Assembly (NCBI GenBank): GCA_025618425.1
Contig: CM046852.1
Span: 1,399,645-1,463,644 of the forward strand
Direction: 5' to 3'
DNA length: 64,000 nucleotides
Origin: Heliocidaris tuberculata
Taxonomy: Eukaryota; Echinodermata; Echinoidea; Camarodonta; Echinometridae
Shown: in pieces, positions 1 through 10,940 of the stretch
Layout: every line of letters starts with the position of its first letter
How positions within the stretch are numbered: position 1 is the first letter of the stretch
Program-made: the position numbers and the translations under genes
Notes under the pieces: generated by a model
What the model was told of the DNA's origin: nothing
Databases searched by the model: none
What the model saw: only the letters and a program-made list of their open reading frames with translations

Positions 1-1272
1 TTTTAATTCCAAAAAGCTGTCTTGAAATCTACTGCATTTAATAAAGTAAGAAATATGAGAACAAAGGATAAACAAACGGTGAATTTAGACCTGCTTGTAC
101 AGTAAGTATCTTGATATACTTCAACATCAACTTTAATTGATTATCAACCTCTTGGTTAAACAAAAAACAGTATAGTAATTAATGTAATGAATTGGCAGCC
201 ACGCAATCTTATAGGCCAAATGCCAGCCCTTAATCTGATGCAGCTCATAAACAGCCCGTCATCATAATTGACGGCTTATCGCAATGGGGAAAATGTCTCT
301 GCATGAGACTAATGTGAGTCATATCTGAAATCTTGTTTATTTTAATTAAATGTCTCTGGCATTACTTCGGAAAATGCAGAATACAAAACATGCTGCAGCC
401 AGATGGCTGAAATGTACAAAGTTAAAATGTTAATATGGAAGTTAAAATGTTATTCTCATTGCAGTGCATTTTTGAGGATTTAATTTCATGTGATTACTTT
501 CTGTCCATTCCAATAATGGATCTACACTCCATTATGCTATTCGAATCTTATTTACATGTAGAGAAAAAAAATATTTCATACTCTTTTTCAGTACGTCAAG
601 CTCTATTGGTGAGTCTTACCAGCGCTATAGCTCTCTCAAGGACATTTAAGGATTGAGGCACTTGATAACATTTCAATCGTGTGTGCTGTATGTTGTGAAT
701 CTGAATGCTACAAATCTGAGTAAGAGAGCTCTAACTCAGACGGTCTGCAACAAAATAAATTTGTAATGAATAGAAAACCAATGAGCAACGGATACTTGAA
801 GGATAAGAAGGCAAACTTGTTTTTATCTTTTACAATATTTTTCCGGCGTGAAATTGAGTAGAGGAGAAATGTTTGGTATCATTGGAAAGGCTATTAAAAT
901 TTTATACAACTTTTGTCAACATTTTGTATTAAGACATGGTTTAAGAAGTGCATGCAGGTATTCAAAAAGTACCATAAGTGTTTAGGTACAATCTCACACC
1001 TGCCAACTGTCCTTATTTAACAGGGACAATCCCGATTTTTGGTAAAAGAAAGAGCCACTTCTACCGCTGTGTCCCTATTTTTGCCAAAATCTGTCTGTAG
1101 TAATGTATAGAAAACTCAGAAATGTCCCGATTTTCAGCCTTTGCTTTGTCATTTGTCCCTATTTTTTGGGTTTCAGGGTTGGCACTGGTCTGCAATCTTG
1201 GAACAAACAAAACCCCTTGGCACAGTATAAAGATTTAAAGAGAAATTGTTGAGAGTTTCTATGGGGCATATA

Positions 1273-1470
1273 TCACACTGTCTGCCAATTTCTCCTGAAG
1301 GCAGCATCTTCAGTCCTGAGATTGAGTTTACAACCGGCAGGTCTATTTATAGCACCCAATGAATTCAAAAGATCCATCCCCAGGAGGGATGTTTCTGAAA
1401 ATAAATTCTTTTCCCGATCCAAACAGAATGCTGTTGGATCACTGGTAGGCACTGTGTTTTGAGTCAGCAT
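1273..1470 (-). pseudogene. Possible retropepsin fragment (retrotransposon remnant)
   Basis: A 65-codon minus-strand frame contains SLLGMDLLNSLGA, like the C-terminal part of retroelement aspartic proteases (I/L-L-G-x-D-x-L). No DTG/DSG active site, reverse transcriptase or LTR is seen beside it, so at most a small fragment is present. Identification rests on one motif. Confidence 0.35.
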
Positions 1471-1473
1471 AAG

Positions 1474-1702
1474 TAAGCCAATTCGTAATTAGTACATGGA
1501 CGACAAATTGACCCTGAAATGACCCCAATTTGTAGCGTACACTCATCTGTTTTGGTGGACGTGCTACTGTTCAACATGTAAAATCAAACTGGTGCGCGCA
1601 TCATAGTGCGCAAACTATGAAAGCGTATAGAGGTCAATTGTACTCTATACAAATGACCTTTATCTGCACATGCGCAAATCGTAATAACGAACTGGCTTAT
1701 TA
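1474..1702. mobile_element. Inverted-repeat element, AAGCCAGTTCG family
   Basis: Ends are taagccaattcgtaat and its inverse cgaactggctta. It is shared with 62806-63013, 51894-52225 and a fragment at 40781-40865; the inner parts (gacctttatctgcacatgcgca) are also conserved. Non-autonomous. Confidence 0.75.
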
Positions 1703-1765
1703 GTTATCAGATTTTGTTGCATTATAAAAAGTTATACTGCTTGATAACATATATCCATTTGATCA

Positions 1766-1916
1766 GGGCCCTGTTTCATAAAACTTTTTATCAATAACAA
1801 CTTACACAAATCTATGACAAGTTTGCTCTCAGCCAATCAGATGCAAGTACTTCAGTAGCTTATAACTGTTATTGTAACTTGTCATTGATAACCAGTTTTT
1901 ATGAATCAGCTAGGGT
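1766..1916. mobile_element. GGGCCCTGTTTCATAAAACTT family MITE
   Basis: Ends GGGCCCTGTTTCATAAAACT against an inverted copy near 1900. Its middle has the family hallmark CTCTCAGCCAATCAGATGC and TTCAGTAGCTTATAAC. Other copies are near 16395, 17441, 23514, 29282, 37932 and 50515. Confidence 0.78.
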
Positions 1917-2048
1917 CCAGGGCTCTGTGTATGGGCCTACGCATGTCCCAACTGCATCTCTCATTGGGCAATAGTCTGTACCAAATGCATTGTTATTGTT
2001 ATGGAGAATCCTCATGACAAGCTGCATTTCTTTCTTCTTATCCCACAG

Positions 2049-2267
2049 TCACACGCTTTGCAATGGTCTCTGACAGGACCAGTAGCAGTATAACCCTAGA
2101 TGGCTTGGCTTCCAGTGACACTGTTGGTTTCGACGGAGATGGTGGTGCTACCGTGGCTGATGGGGGCGGGACAGCAACCTTGAATAATTTATCGCCTGGC
2201 ACGTGCTATGAATTAAGAATCATGAGCAGTAGTAGCACATTGCGTGACTTTTTTGATGAATGCACAT
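2049..2267 (+). CDS. FN3 domain 1 (type B) exon
   Basis: 73 codons, the shortest module. Acceptor ttatcccacag, donor T|GTAAGT. The exon opens with the last two bases of a split codon, so at least one more coding exon lies upstream of the window. The B-strand SSSITLDGL lacks the usual Trp; a Gly/Asp-rich loop (DGDGGATVADGGG) precedes the LNNLSPGTCYELRI core. The single domain Cys and a second one at the end (DECT) could be paired, but this is a guess. Confidence 0.85.
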
Positions 2268-2889
2268 GTAAGTATGACCTGCAATATAATGCTGTGTAAT
2301 CTTGGATATTTTCAATCCGAAATCAAAAGACGCTATAGACTGCTAACGATAATCCTGCCAACAATAGAGGGTAAATTATCTGCTTACCCTGTAAACAGTT
2401 TGGCGGCAATTTCCAATAGGAAATTCTTTCACAATGTGTAATGTCATACTAGGAGAACTTTCATACGTTTTGAAAACAAAACAAAACTCTTAATATAATT
2501 CCTTTTCTTATTTTATGTAATGGCCAGCACAGACTCATTTTTGCAATATTTGTGTGTCTAATGTGATTTCCTCCACAGGAAATTTCATTTAAAAAATGGC
2601 TGTCACTTTCGATTTGCTAAAGTTTCTTGTGGCAAAATTTTCTGGTTTTACATTAAATGAATTACAATAATCATTCATTCAAATGTCAGTGCATACATGT
2701 AAATGTACATACATGTAGTTTTGAGTTACATGCACATATAGTTGGAATTACAGTGTATCACACCTGTCATGAAAATTACCACATATTGTTGAAGGTTGGT
2801 CTTTCATGTACACTTTGTTATTTTTTGTTTGTGTTATTTATGAATGTAAGGCAAAATATTATTTTGTGTACATTTTTCTTAATTTGACA

Positions 2890-3100
2890 TACTGTAAAAC
2901 CTAAATTTTCGCATGCATGAAACTTTCGCGAATTTCGCAAGTGGTCGAGATTTGCGAAAGTTTCGTGCCGCGAAATAATCAAATTAGAATTGAAGCAACA
3001 TAAAATTATTGCAATTTGCAAAATTTTCTTGATGCAAAATTGGCTGTCGTTAACAATTCGCGAAAGTTTTATGTCGCAAAAGTTTCTGGTTCTACAGTAA
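2890..3100. mobile_element. MITE with TACTGTAAAACC ends
   Basis: Left end TACTGTAAAACC; right end is the inverse of TACTGTAGAACC. The body is full of TTTCGCGAA-type words. About 211 bp and non-coding. Confidence 0.72.
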
Positions 3101-3194
3101 TTCATTTGTTAAACTTCATTTATTTCATATTAAACCGTTTTGTTCATATTTTTTATTTCAATTGCTGAATGAGTGAATCAATGACTGTATTTAT

Positions 3195-3440
3195 ATATAA
3201 ATCTATATATAGGCTGGAGTACCGTGGTAAGTTGGTGAAGGCATCTGACTTTTGTACGAGAAGTCCTGGGTTCAATCCTTGCTTGGTGCTTACATCCTTG
3301 GAGCTTACATCCTTGGACAAGGTGTTTTACCAAGATGTATTAATTGGGTACCTGGTAATGCTGGGGTTATAATAATTGCAGGGCCCTCAGGAAGAACAGT
3401 TGTTAATGCTCGTGAGGGTTCCCTGGGTTAATAAGATTAT
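3195..3440 (+). repeat. tRNA-derived SINE-like repeat
   Basis: Box-A-like stretch near 3210 (taccgtggtaagttggtg) and box-B-like GGGTTCAATCC near 3268, followed by the shared SINE body (ttggacaaggtgttttacc, gggtacctggtaatg). Related bodies are at 8083, 32822 and 53224. The 3' end runs into an ATT microsatellite. Confidence 0.65.
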
Positions 3441-3461
3441 CATTATTATTATCATTTCCCA

Positions 3462-3466
3462 CCCGA

Positions 3467-3509
<43 letters not shown>

Positions 3510-3517
3510 TATTATTA

Positions 3518-3549
<32 letters not shown>

Positions 3550-3600
3550 GTCATCATCACCATTGTTATTGTTATCATTATTACTATTATAATTATTTCT
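3462..3600. repeat. (ATT)n microsatellite
   Basis: Long imperfect TTA/ATT trinucleotide tract; it produces spurious poly-Ile and poly-Asn frames on the two strands. A second tract is at 3828-3858. Confidence 0.95.
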
Positions 3601-3645
3601 TTTAAGTGCCTGAACCTCCTGTGACACTACGGAGAGGAAGCCATC
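3601..3645 (+). pseudogene. Degraded duplicate of exon 2 start
   Basis: Repeats the acceptor region and first about 40 bases of exon 2 (agtgcctgaacctcc, tgtgacactac, gagaggaagcc) with small deletions, and the acceptor is tttaag. It then dissolves into CAT repeats. Bracketed by ATT tracts on both sides. Confidence 0.8.
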
Positions 3646-3869
3646 ATCATCATTGATATTGTTATTGTTACAACATTATTTCCTACGTTAGGGGGAATCC
3701 TATCAATGCGGTTTATTCCGTCACAATAGAAATTCGACGTTACGGCGAAAGCGACTGTGCGTTAAGGCGAATGATAACAATAGGCTGAGATAAAGGGATT
3801 TCCCCTAACGCTGGAATAAGAGTTATTAGTATTATTATTATTATTATTATTATTATTGTTTCTTTTCAG

Positions 3870-4139
3870 TGCCTGAACCTCCTTCTGTGACACTACAGAG
3901 AGGAAGCCCTACAGATTCCACTCTGTTGATGAACATCACCGCACCAAGAGGTGGCTATAACCAGTTCTTTGTGACCTACGCCCCACCTAGCGGGGGACCG
4001 GAAGTACCTCGGACTGTTACGGATGTTTCTGCTCTAATCACTTTCACCGGCCTGGAACCATACACCAACTACACCTTCACAGTGGTGTCTGTGTTTATGA
4101 ATCTGAATAGTCTGGAGGTTACACAATCCGAAAGTACAG
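3870..4139 (+). CDS. FN3 domain 2 (type A1) exon
   Basis: 90 codons. Starts PEPPSVTL, then C-strand NQFFVTYAPPSGG and core LEPYTNYTFTVVSVF, ending in the A1-like tail FMNLNSLEVTQSEST. The acceptor tttcttttcag directly abuts an ATT microsatellite, and a degraded copy of this exon start lies 270 bp upstream. Donor G|GTATGA is weaker than average. Confidence 0.92.
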
Positions 4140-5281
4140 GTATGAGATGAGGCAAGCAATTACAAGCCATGGTTAGAGGGAAAGCCCGCTTCAAAACATA
4201 TAACTGTTCTCTGGTTGAATCATTTTTTCTGAGCACTTTAGTTGAAAGGTCTCCTTACAGGTTAAGCCAGGGTTAACCTTTTAGTCACTAAAACGCCCGG
4301 GACAGCCCGTGGACTTTGACCTGTGCAGCACTACAGCAAATGTATTGTAGGGGATATTGGGCGCTGAAACTTTGTGTGTGCTATCTTTGCACATAAGCCA
4401 TTTAGAATCAGCATTGAAGCGATGCGTTACCATGGAAAGATTTTGAGTAAGCAGAGAGTCTATGCCACAAGATGGATTACTGAGACTGAGTTCAGTAAGT
4501 AAATTAATACAATCCTCATGGGATAAAATGTTAAAGGGAATCCCCCTCCAACAACTGTTCTCTGGTTAAGTAATTTTTCTGAGCACTTTAGATGAAAGGT
4601 CTCCTTAAAAAGCCATGGTCAAAGGGAAAGCCCACTCCAAAAGTTACAACTGCTCTCTAGTTAACTCTTACTGTGCCAAGGGGTTTAGCTCTCCAAAATT
4701 TTACCAAAATGTGATCAATGCTTATTTTTCAAATGTCTGCACTTCATTAACCATCTATCATTTCACAAAATATTATGTACAAAACTTGTAGGAAATTTAT
4801 TACCATTTCTTATGATAGCAAACATTTTTCCTTTACCCAACTTTATGCATAAGAATTTATTGAAAATTACATTTGAGTTTTATTTTTGTCCATTATTTTT
4901 TGTTTTCTCATTTGTTTATTATTGTTTAATGTTGAAATAAGGTAATATCTTTTTAAAAATCTGCAATTTTCTCTGAAAATTTCTATGGTAGCATATATAT
5001 ATATATATATATATATAATCATATATTGAGAATGCTTGATTTATGCTCAAAGTTTTGATATACATTGACCACCATATACCTTTCCTGTGGTCGAGCAAGT
5101 GGTGAATAAAAATGACAAGTCTATCTGTCACATATACGTGACATTGGCACTGAAAGAGTTACATGTAAGTAATATTTTATGAGCACTTTTGATGAAAGGT
5201 TTCCTTAAAAAGCCACGGTTAAAGGGAAAGCCCACTCCAAAAGATATAACTTCTCTGGTTAAATTTTTTTTTCTGAGCACA

Positions 5282-5361
5282 TTAACCCATTTCCTACTGG
5301 AACCAGGTCATCCCTGTATTAAACCTTTGTGAGTAAGAAAATTCAGATGTTGATGGGTTAA
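5282..5361. mobile_element. 80-bp TTAA-ended mini-MITE
   Basis: Begins TTAACCCATTTCCTACTGG and ends tgatgggttaa. Same family as 22640-22719, 38089-38168, 46307-46385, 50735-50811 and 56236-56315. Confidence 0.75.
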
Positions 5362-5372
5362 ATGAAAACTTC

Positions 5373-5750
5373 TTAAAGTGTACCAATCACCAAAAAGTAT
5401 TTTGCTCTGTATGTTAGGGGTTTTATGTCAATATACTACTGATATTAAAAAATAAGCTTTAAATGTTAATTCTGTAAAGAGATATTGCAAGTTGAAATAC
5501 AGTCCCAATAAACAATACAGTGACTTGTGAGGACACAAGTTGAGGCTTCTGTATACACTCGCATAGAATAAGAAACCGCGCGGAGCTGCACTTGGAGATG
5601 GGTTCTGCGCGAGGGGGCTTTATGTTTTCCTACATTTTCTTCATACTTCTTAATTGTTAACCCACAGAAGGCCAGGTAAAGTGTTTTGAGGTTGAATTTA
5701 TACATTCCAGCTGTACACAAATTAATTTTGTAGGTGATTGTACACTTTAA
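5373..5750. mobile_element. TTAAAGTGTACCAATCACC family element
   Basis: 378 bp. Starts TTAAAGTGTACCAATCACC and ends with its inverse (aggtgattgtacactttaa), so it has TTAA at both ends. A second copy lies at 63531-63900 with the same GCGCG-bearing middle. Confidence 0.85.
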
Positions 5751-5971
5751 AGAAAGCTTGTTGCAGTCCTTTTGAAACTTAATTATAGGAGCAGCTTGTT
5801 GTAAGTGTAAGTACATGAAAATTGAATATAACTGAAGGAAAAAAGAGTTTTCTGCAATACTTAACATTTTTTCCATACCTACTAGTCACAAAGAAAGGAC
5901 CAGGCTATATACTACCCTGTTTTCCAAACAGCGTTTATAAAGAATGTATTCTTGTCTTGTGACGTCTGTGG

Positions 5972-6060
5972 ATATTTTGTCTGTTTGTAGCCAGAAGGGT
6001 GTTAACTCTGTGTTAAAGTATAGAGTAAATGCCCTTCTGGCTCCAAACAGATGATATGGA
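5972..6060. repeat. Hairpin repeat
   Basis: Inverted arms gtctgtttgtagccagaagg and ccttctggctccaaacagat surround a short loop. Probably a small foldback MITE; no target duplication was identified. Confidence 0.6.
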
Positions 6061-6800
6061 ACCTGTGAAGGTTAAAACTCACAAGTGACATCATCTTGTC
6101 AACAATGTTAATGACTTCATTTATTCATATCTTTTTACACATTATCACCTCTATCGAACCCCATTTTATCTATTTCAATGATTATTAACCAAAATAATAA
6201 ATAAAGCTCACTATTTAAATGTTTTAATTGAATACAGCAGTACAATGTCTCCTTTTAGTAATGTTTTTGCATTAGCTTATGATCCAGAATGCTAGGAATT
6301 ATACATTATACAGGAGCAAAAAGATAAAAAAAACACTAAAGATTTTGAGTCTATTTCCAATGCAGTACATTGTGCCATTCATGAATAAGAGTGCTTTAAT
6401 TGTAACTAATCATTACAGTCTCTAAATTGGTAATGCAGTATAAAATATATAATCAATATTTGGATGTACAAGTTGACAATTTCTGGTCAGATTTTGCAAT
6501 TTTCATTCACTCTAGTTCCTTTAATAATCATTTTAATTTTATTCAAACTATGTTGGAGTGGAAAATAAGAATGATTGCTGCCAATTTGAGGAGGAAAAGC
6601 TGATTAATTTAGACTTTAATAACAATCTGAACTGCTATGGTTTAATGAACTACCAAGTATTTTGTTATTAGCTCAATTAGGATATACAAGCTAACGGCCT
6701 GATACTGATTCAGGCTGTTTGGATCAATATAAAGGCTACTATCCCTGTAGTACATGAGCGTATTTCAAATTTATTCTTTTCCCTCTTTCCATCTCCACAG

Positions 6801-7052
6801 CTCTTAGTCCACCGTCAGACTTCATGGCTACATCCATCAGCTTTACCCAGATCACCCTGGAGTGGACAGCTGTTCCCAATGCTGAAACCTACATTCTCAG
6901 CCGATCTCCAGGAAATAGTCTAGAGATGGTCATGGCTCAGACAAGTTTTACCTTCATGAGCTTGAATCCAGACAGTACTTACACCTTTTCTGTCATCAGC
7001 TCCCGTGATGGAGACTTTGACAGTGAAGCAGCGACCATCACTAATGCCACAG
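6801..7052 (+). CDS. FN3 domain 3 (type B) exon with GC donor
   Basis: 84 codons, acceptor ccatctccacag. Motifs ITLEWTAVPNAETYILS and LNPDSTYTFSVIS. The expected donor position reads ACAG|GCAAGT, a strong GC-type 5' splice site that restores phase 1; the nearby GT (in caagtac) would leave the wrong phase. It opens with an LSPPSDF stretch, unusual for a B module, but length and core match type B. Confidence 0.87.
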
Positions 7053-8262
7053 GCAAGTACATGTATTTTGCAGAGGGTTTTCTTGGTACAGACTTTTCAG
7101 AGTAAGAGTTCAGAAATTGGTTTTTCTTGAATGGCAAATTTAACAGGGAATTGGCCCTTTCATAGAAGATTGGCTTGGATGAAAGCAGAAAAAGTCAGAG
7201 AACCTATGTGTATTAATGAAAGTTTAAGATAAGTCAGAGATAGAATAAGGAAGTTATGAATTTTTGAAAGTTCATATCACTGATAATATAGTTCATTCCC
7301 ATTTAGACTTTATGATATAAAGTAACGTAGAATCTCTTAATCGAAAGGGGTAGGATGTAGAAATATGAAATTGCTAGTACCCCAAAATTTAGAAATTGCA
7401 TACTTATTATAATATTTGCGTCAACCACACACAAATTCACATCACTCTCCAGGTCATTGTACTATCATGGTAGGTATAGAATATAGAAGTCTCAGGTACA
7501 CACTTTATTGCAAAGAGAACAAGCATGTATATTTTAGTGTGTACTCATCTTAGGTTGGCATTTATGAAAAAATCAAGAAATATTGTTTTGCCCTGTATGT
7601 TTGGGGTTCCGTGGTGGCTTGCTTCATATCAGCTTTAGGTATTGCAAGTTTCTTTGAATATATGTGAAAGGGAATATATAAATTTTGAAAAGACGGTGTT
7701 GAAAAATTGTCACACTGGCTTTTCTTTTTTTAAGTGCTGAATGTAATTTTCATGAAAGAGTTAGGTATTTTCATTCTTACTTTCTTTGAAAGACAACTAT
7801 ACAATCTAAATAACTTCTTTCATGACATGTCCAAATCTTAAATACCTGTAGTACCTTTAAAGAAAAGGTTGATTGTCTCAAAGCAATTGGGAAAGGTTGA
7901 TCATGTCTATACATGTTTACATTAGAATTGGTGTCTACTGTGAGGTCTTGGAATCATCAAAATGAGATGAAATTGACCCAGTCTCACTGAAAAGGACATG
8001 TACTGCACACAGAAATGGGTATATGGGACTGCACACACATGTGACATGAATGTTCGGCCTGAAAACTTGAGCTGTTTCTCATTCGTAGTCGAGTGGTTTA
8101 AACACTTGACTGGAGATGGGAAGGTCGTGGGTCGTGGGTTCCAACCCCGGCGCGGTGCGGCAAGACATTAATCTACATTTACCACTCTCCACCCAGGTGT
8201 TAAATGGGTACCAGCAGGAATGAATTCCTTGAATGCTAGAGCCGGGGTAATATTGGAGCGCC

Positions 8263-9202
8263 TTAAAGTAGAACTCTATTGATTTTAAATATTTATTTGA
8301 TTCTTATTACTGCGTCGGTGAAGCTTAGATTAAACAAAGTTATCCAAATTCAACGCATGGGAACATTTGAAATAATGATAATTTACCAATTATAAAGTGG
8401 TAAAATACAGCCCCGCTATAGCACCTGAAGAGCTCTTTGAACGCTGCTGAGATATGTGACGTCACACCAGGGACCAATCCTGCCTAAGCAGACGATGTCC
8501 CATAACATCTTACACATCTTCAGTGCCTGTTTTGTCATCTCCTCTTCATTTATTTCTCTTACTTCACTAGCGTCAGTCTAAATGTTAATCTGTTGCCTCA
8601 CTCTAAACTTCATGTATGGTATTATTTTGATGAAAAATGCAGCGTTAAAAAAATAAAGGAATCAATCGCTTGTAAACAAAAAAAGATGCCATTGTATTTT
8701 CAGCTGCATGCACCGCGGCATGTCGGCGTTTCAAGAGGGAACGAATACCATCCATGCTATAATTCAGCGGGCTTTACAATTCGAAAGTGTGATTTCTTTG
8801 ATTGATCATTGACCCTTATCATGACTTTTTACAAACAAAAGATTTTAGTTACTAGAAACGGTTTCACTTCCCTTTTAGAATGATGTGAAATACGGTCATG
8901 GTGAAACAAACCAAACTCTTTATAATATAAAAGTAATTGCATTGCAGTTACGTTCACTTGATATAGGACGTCGTCTGCTTAGGCAAGATTGACACCTGAT
9001 GTGACGTCACGAAAACATCGGTATATTTCTGGCGAATCGCTCGGATATCCCAGATGCTGAGAAGTGTTTTTATTTGTGTTATTTTTTAATCATCAAACAC
9101 GCAGTTAACGTAAAACTTATACGATTACCATCTGCAAGCTTTCTAGTTTCTAGAGATACATTATTGAGCATATTTGTGATTTGCTTTGAATATCTACTTT
9201 AA
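8263..9202. mobile_element. 940-bp TTAA-flanked foldback element
   Basis: Starts TTAAAGTAGA and ends TCTACTTTAA. Long imperfect inverted arms include tgcctaagcagacgatgtcc near 8483 and its inverse gacgtcgtctgcttaggca near 8968, both beside GTGACGTCAC. An internal 70-codon frame (8593-8805) has no recognised homology. Confidence 0.82.
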
Positions 9203-9239
9203 GCACCATTCACGGTGGATATGAGCGCTATATAAATAT

Positions 9240-9251
9240 CTAATATTATTA

Positions 9252-9302
<51 letters not shown>
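9240..9302. repeat. (ATT)n microsatellite (SINE tail)
   Basis: Trinucleotide tract at the 3' end of the SINE, as at 3462, which suggests that the tracts seed from SINE tails. Confidence 0.9.
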
Positions 9303-10399
9303 CATATTTTAAGTATCAGGGAATTTGAAGAGCAATCCTTTTCAGGGGACATTTCCACTATAATGTTCTTCCAAACTGACATAAAAGGAATGAGAAAGCT
9401 CAGCTAGAAATAATTTTTCACCTTTCCCAGAACTCAACCTTCACTTTAAGGTACATATGTACATGCAGCTTAATTAGGAAAATGAAGTGGCACAAAAAGA
9501 TGCATCTGAAACACAAAATGCACAATTGTTGAGAACCATAATTTTATTTCAAAGAAGGAGAATCATATATTTAGGATATGGAACTGGTAAATATCTCTAC
9601 TAGGTTTATGCATGTGTAATTTTACCTAGTAAGCTATTATTCAGATATGTCAACTTACAACTTTTTTTTGCGTTCAGTCGTGTTTTTTAATGCCGCTAAA
9701 TTTTACTATGCTACATGTACCTAACAGCAGTACATGTATAGTGTCATACAAATGATGTTACTCAGGATCACCGCACTAAATCACATGCAGCCAGGCAGTG
9801 TTCTGTATGTACTTCAACTGATTTCATCATTGTTGAATTAGTCCTCAAGTATTATTACTATTATTTTATTTGGCAGAAGTCACATAATATAGAAATAACA
9901 ACACAGAAATGACAATAATTGCAGTTCACACAAAAGCACATGGACACTGGATGCACCTGGCTGAGCTGCCAGGATTTGGGCAAAGTTAAACAAATAACTG
10001 TAGTCAGCAGACCGCCCTTACCTACATGTATATCCCAACCAGGTGCATCCAGTGCCGTAGGTTTGTGTGACTAAGACAAGAAAAATCTCATAATAAAAAC
10101 ACAAACGCAAAAAATTATACATGTATAAGAACGCAAATTACATTACACTAGACCAAAAGAATTCCACAGGTGTTGAATCACACTCCGGAGACTCGAGACC
10201 GCACAAGCTAAAATAAAATGCGGCACAATACAAGATTATGAAACAACTGCCTCTCCACCCCCTCCCCTTCCTATTCCGAAGTCAATCGCAAAGGGACAAT
10301 AATCACCCCCACCCCTTGCCAAAGTAGTAGATTTCTCTTTAGGTAATACTATGTACATAGCTTATTGAACTGTAGTAGCCTAAAAAGACATGTCCTGAA

Positions 10400-10940
10400 T
10401 GCAAGATGCATCATTATTGTGGAAACTTGTGTGTTCATATATAGAGGTAGACATAGATCATTATGACATAGAGCTGGTAAAATATCTCTATAACTTTCAG
10501 ATATTAACCTTTATTGTACTGGGCTATTTCACACACCTCTCCGACTGAGGGGGAGGGGGGGGGGGGCTCGGAGGCAAGATGCATAGTTGTGGAAACTTGT
10601 GTGTTCATATATAGAGGTAGACATAGATCATTATGACATAGAGCTGGTAAAATATCTCTATAACTTTCAGATATTAACCATTACTGTACTAGGCTATTTC
10701 AAACACCTCTCTGACTGAAAGGGGGGGGGGGGCTCGGAGGCAAGATGCATAGTTGTGGAAACCTTTTGTGTTCATATATAGAGGTAGACATAGATCATTA
10801 TGACATGAAGCTGGTAAAATATCTACATTATAACGTTCATTGACCTATAAATGATATCAACTTTCATTCGGATATTAACCCTTACTGTACTGGGCTATTT
10901 CAAGCACCTCTCTGACTGAGGGGGGGGGGGCAGAAAATTT
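10400..10940. repeat. Three-copy tandem repeat, about 170 bp
   Basis: Units start gcaagatgca at 10401, 10574 and 10740, carry catatatagaggtagacata, and end in G runs of 8-12. The last unit merges into the TTAACCCTTACTGTAC element. Confidence 0.9.

Larger units (their letters stand above)
1..2048 (+). other. Non-coding upstream flank or intron
   Basis: No FN3-like exon is visible before 2049. Contents are a repeat with CTGCCAAC-type ends (about 998-1191), a possible retropepsin fragment (1273-1470, minus), one AATAAGCCAGTTCG-type element (1474-1702) and one GGGCCCTGTTTCAT element (1766-1916). 1-990 is AT-rich with nothing recognised. Confidence 0.7.
2268..3869 (+). other. Intron 1
   Basis: Holds a MITE (2890-3100), a tRNA-derived SINE head (3195-3440) and an ATT microsatellite. 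2300-2880 shows only a fragment related to that MITE (2612-2660). Confidence 0.8.
4140..6800 (+). other. Intron 2
   Basis: Contains several dispersed copies of a unit with aaagggaaagcccactccaa and gagcactttagatgaaagg (4176-4262, 4538-4660, 5160-5280), an AT microsatellite (4992-5018), an 80-bp TTAA element, a 378-bp TTAA element and a hairpin near 5970-6060. 6061-6800 is AT-rich with nothing recognised. Confidence 0.75.
8083..9302 (+). repeat. tRNA-derived SINE, split by an insertion
   Basis: Head 8083-8262 has box A-like tagtcgagtggtttaa and box B-like GGTTCCAACCCC, then ggtgttaaatgggtaccagc. Its tail, atgagcgctatataaatatc plus ATT repeat, resumes at 9203 after the inserted element 8263-9202. 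Confidence 0.78.
7857..9449. mobile_element. TTAAAGATAAAGTTGAG family element, interrupted
   Basis: Left part 7857-8082 and right part about 9303-9449 together match the intact copies at 19555-19948 and 39204-39600. The host element is split by a SINE, which is itself split by another element. Ends read TTAAAGA...TTTAA. Confidence 0.8.

Noticed and set aside
592..608. Possible 17-bp micro-exon (ctctttttcag ... ttggtgagtc)
   Set aside because: Splice-like words flank a piece too short to judge, with no FN3 similarity and no way to test frame.
3376..3627. Poly-Ile and poly-Asn open frames on both strands
   Set aside because: They are translations of the ATT microsatellite, not genes.
3601..3645. 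Alternative first part of exon 2
   Set aside because: The frame is lost by small deletions and it runs into CAT repeats without a donor.
10400..10940. CRISPR-like array
   Set aside because: Three long repeats without spacers in animal-type DNA; an ordinary tandem repeat.
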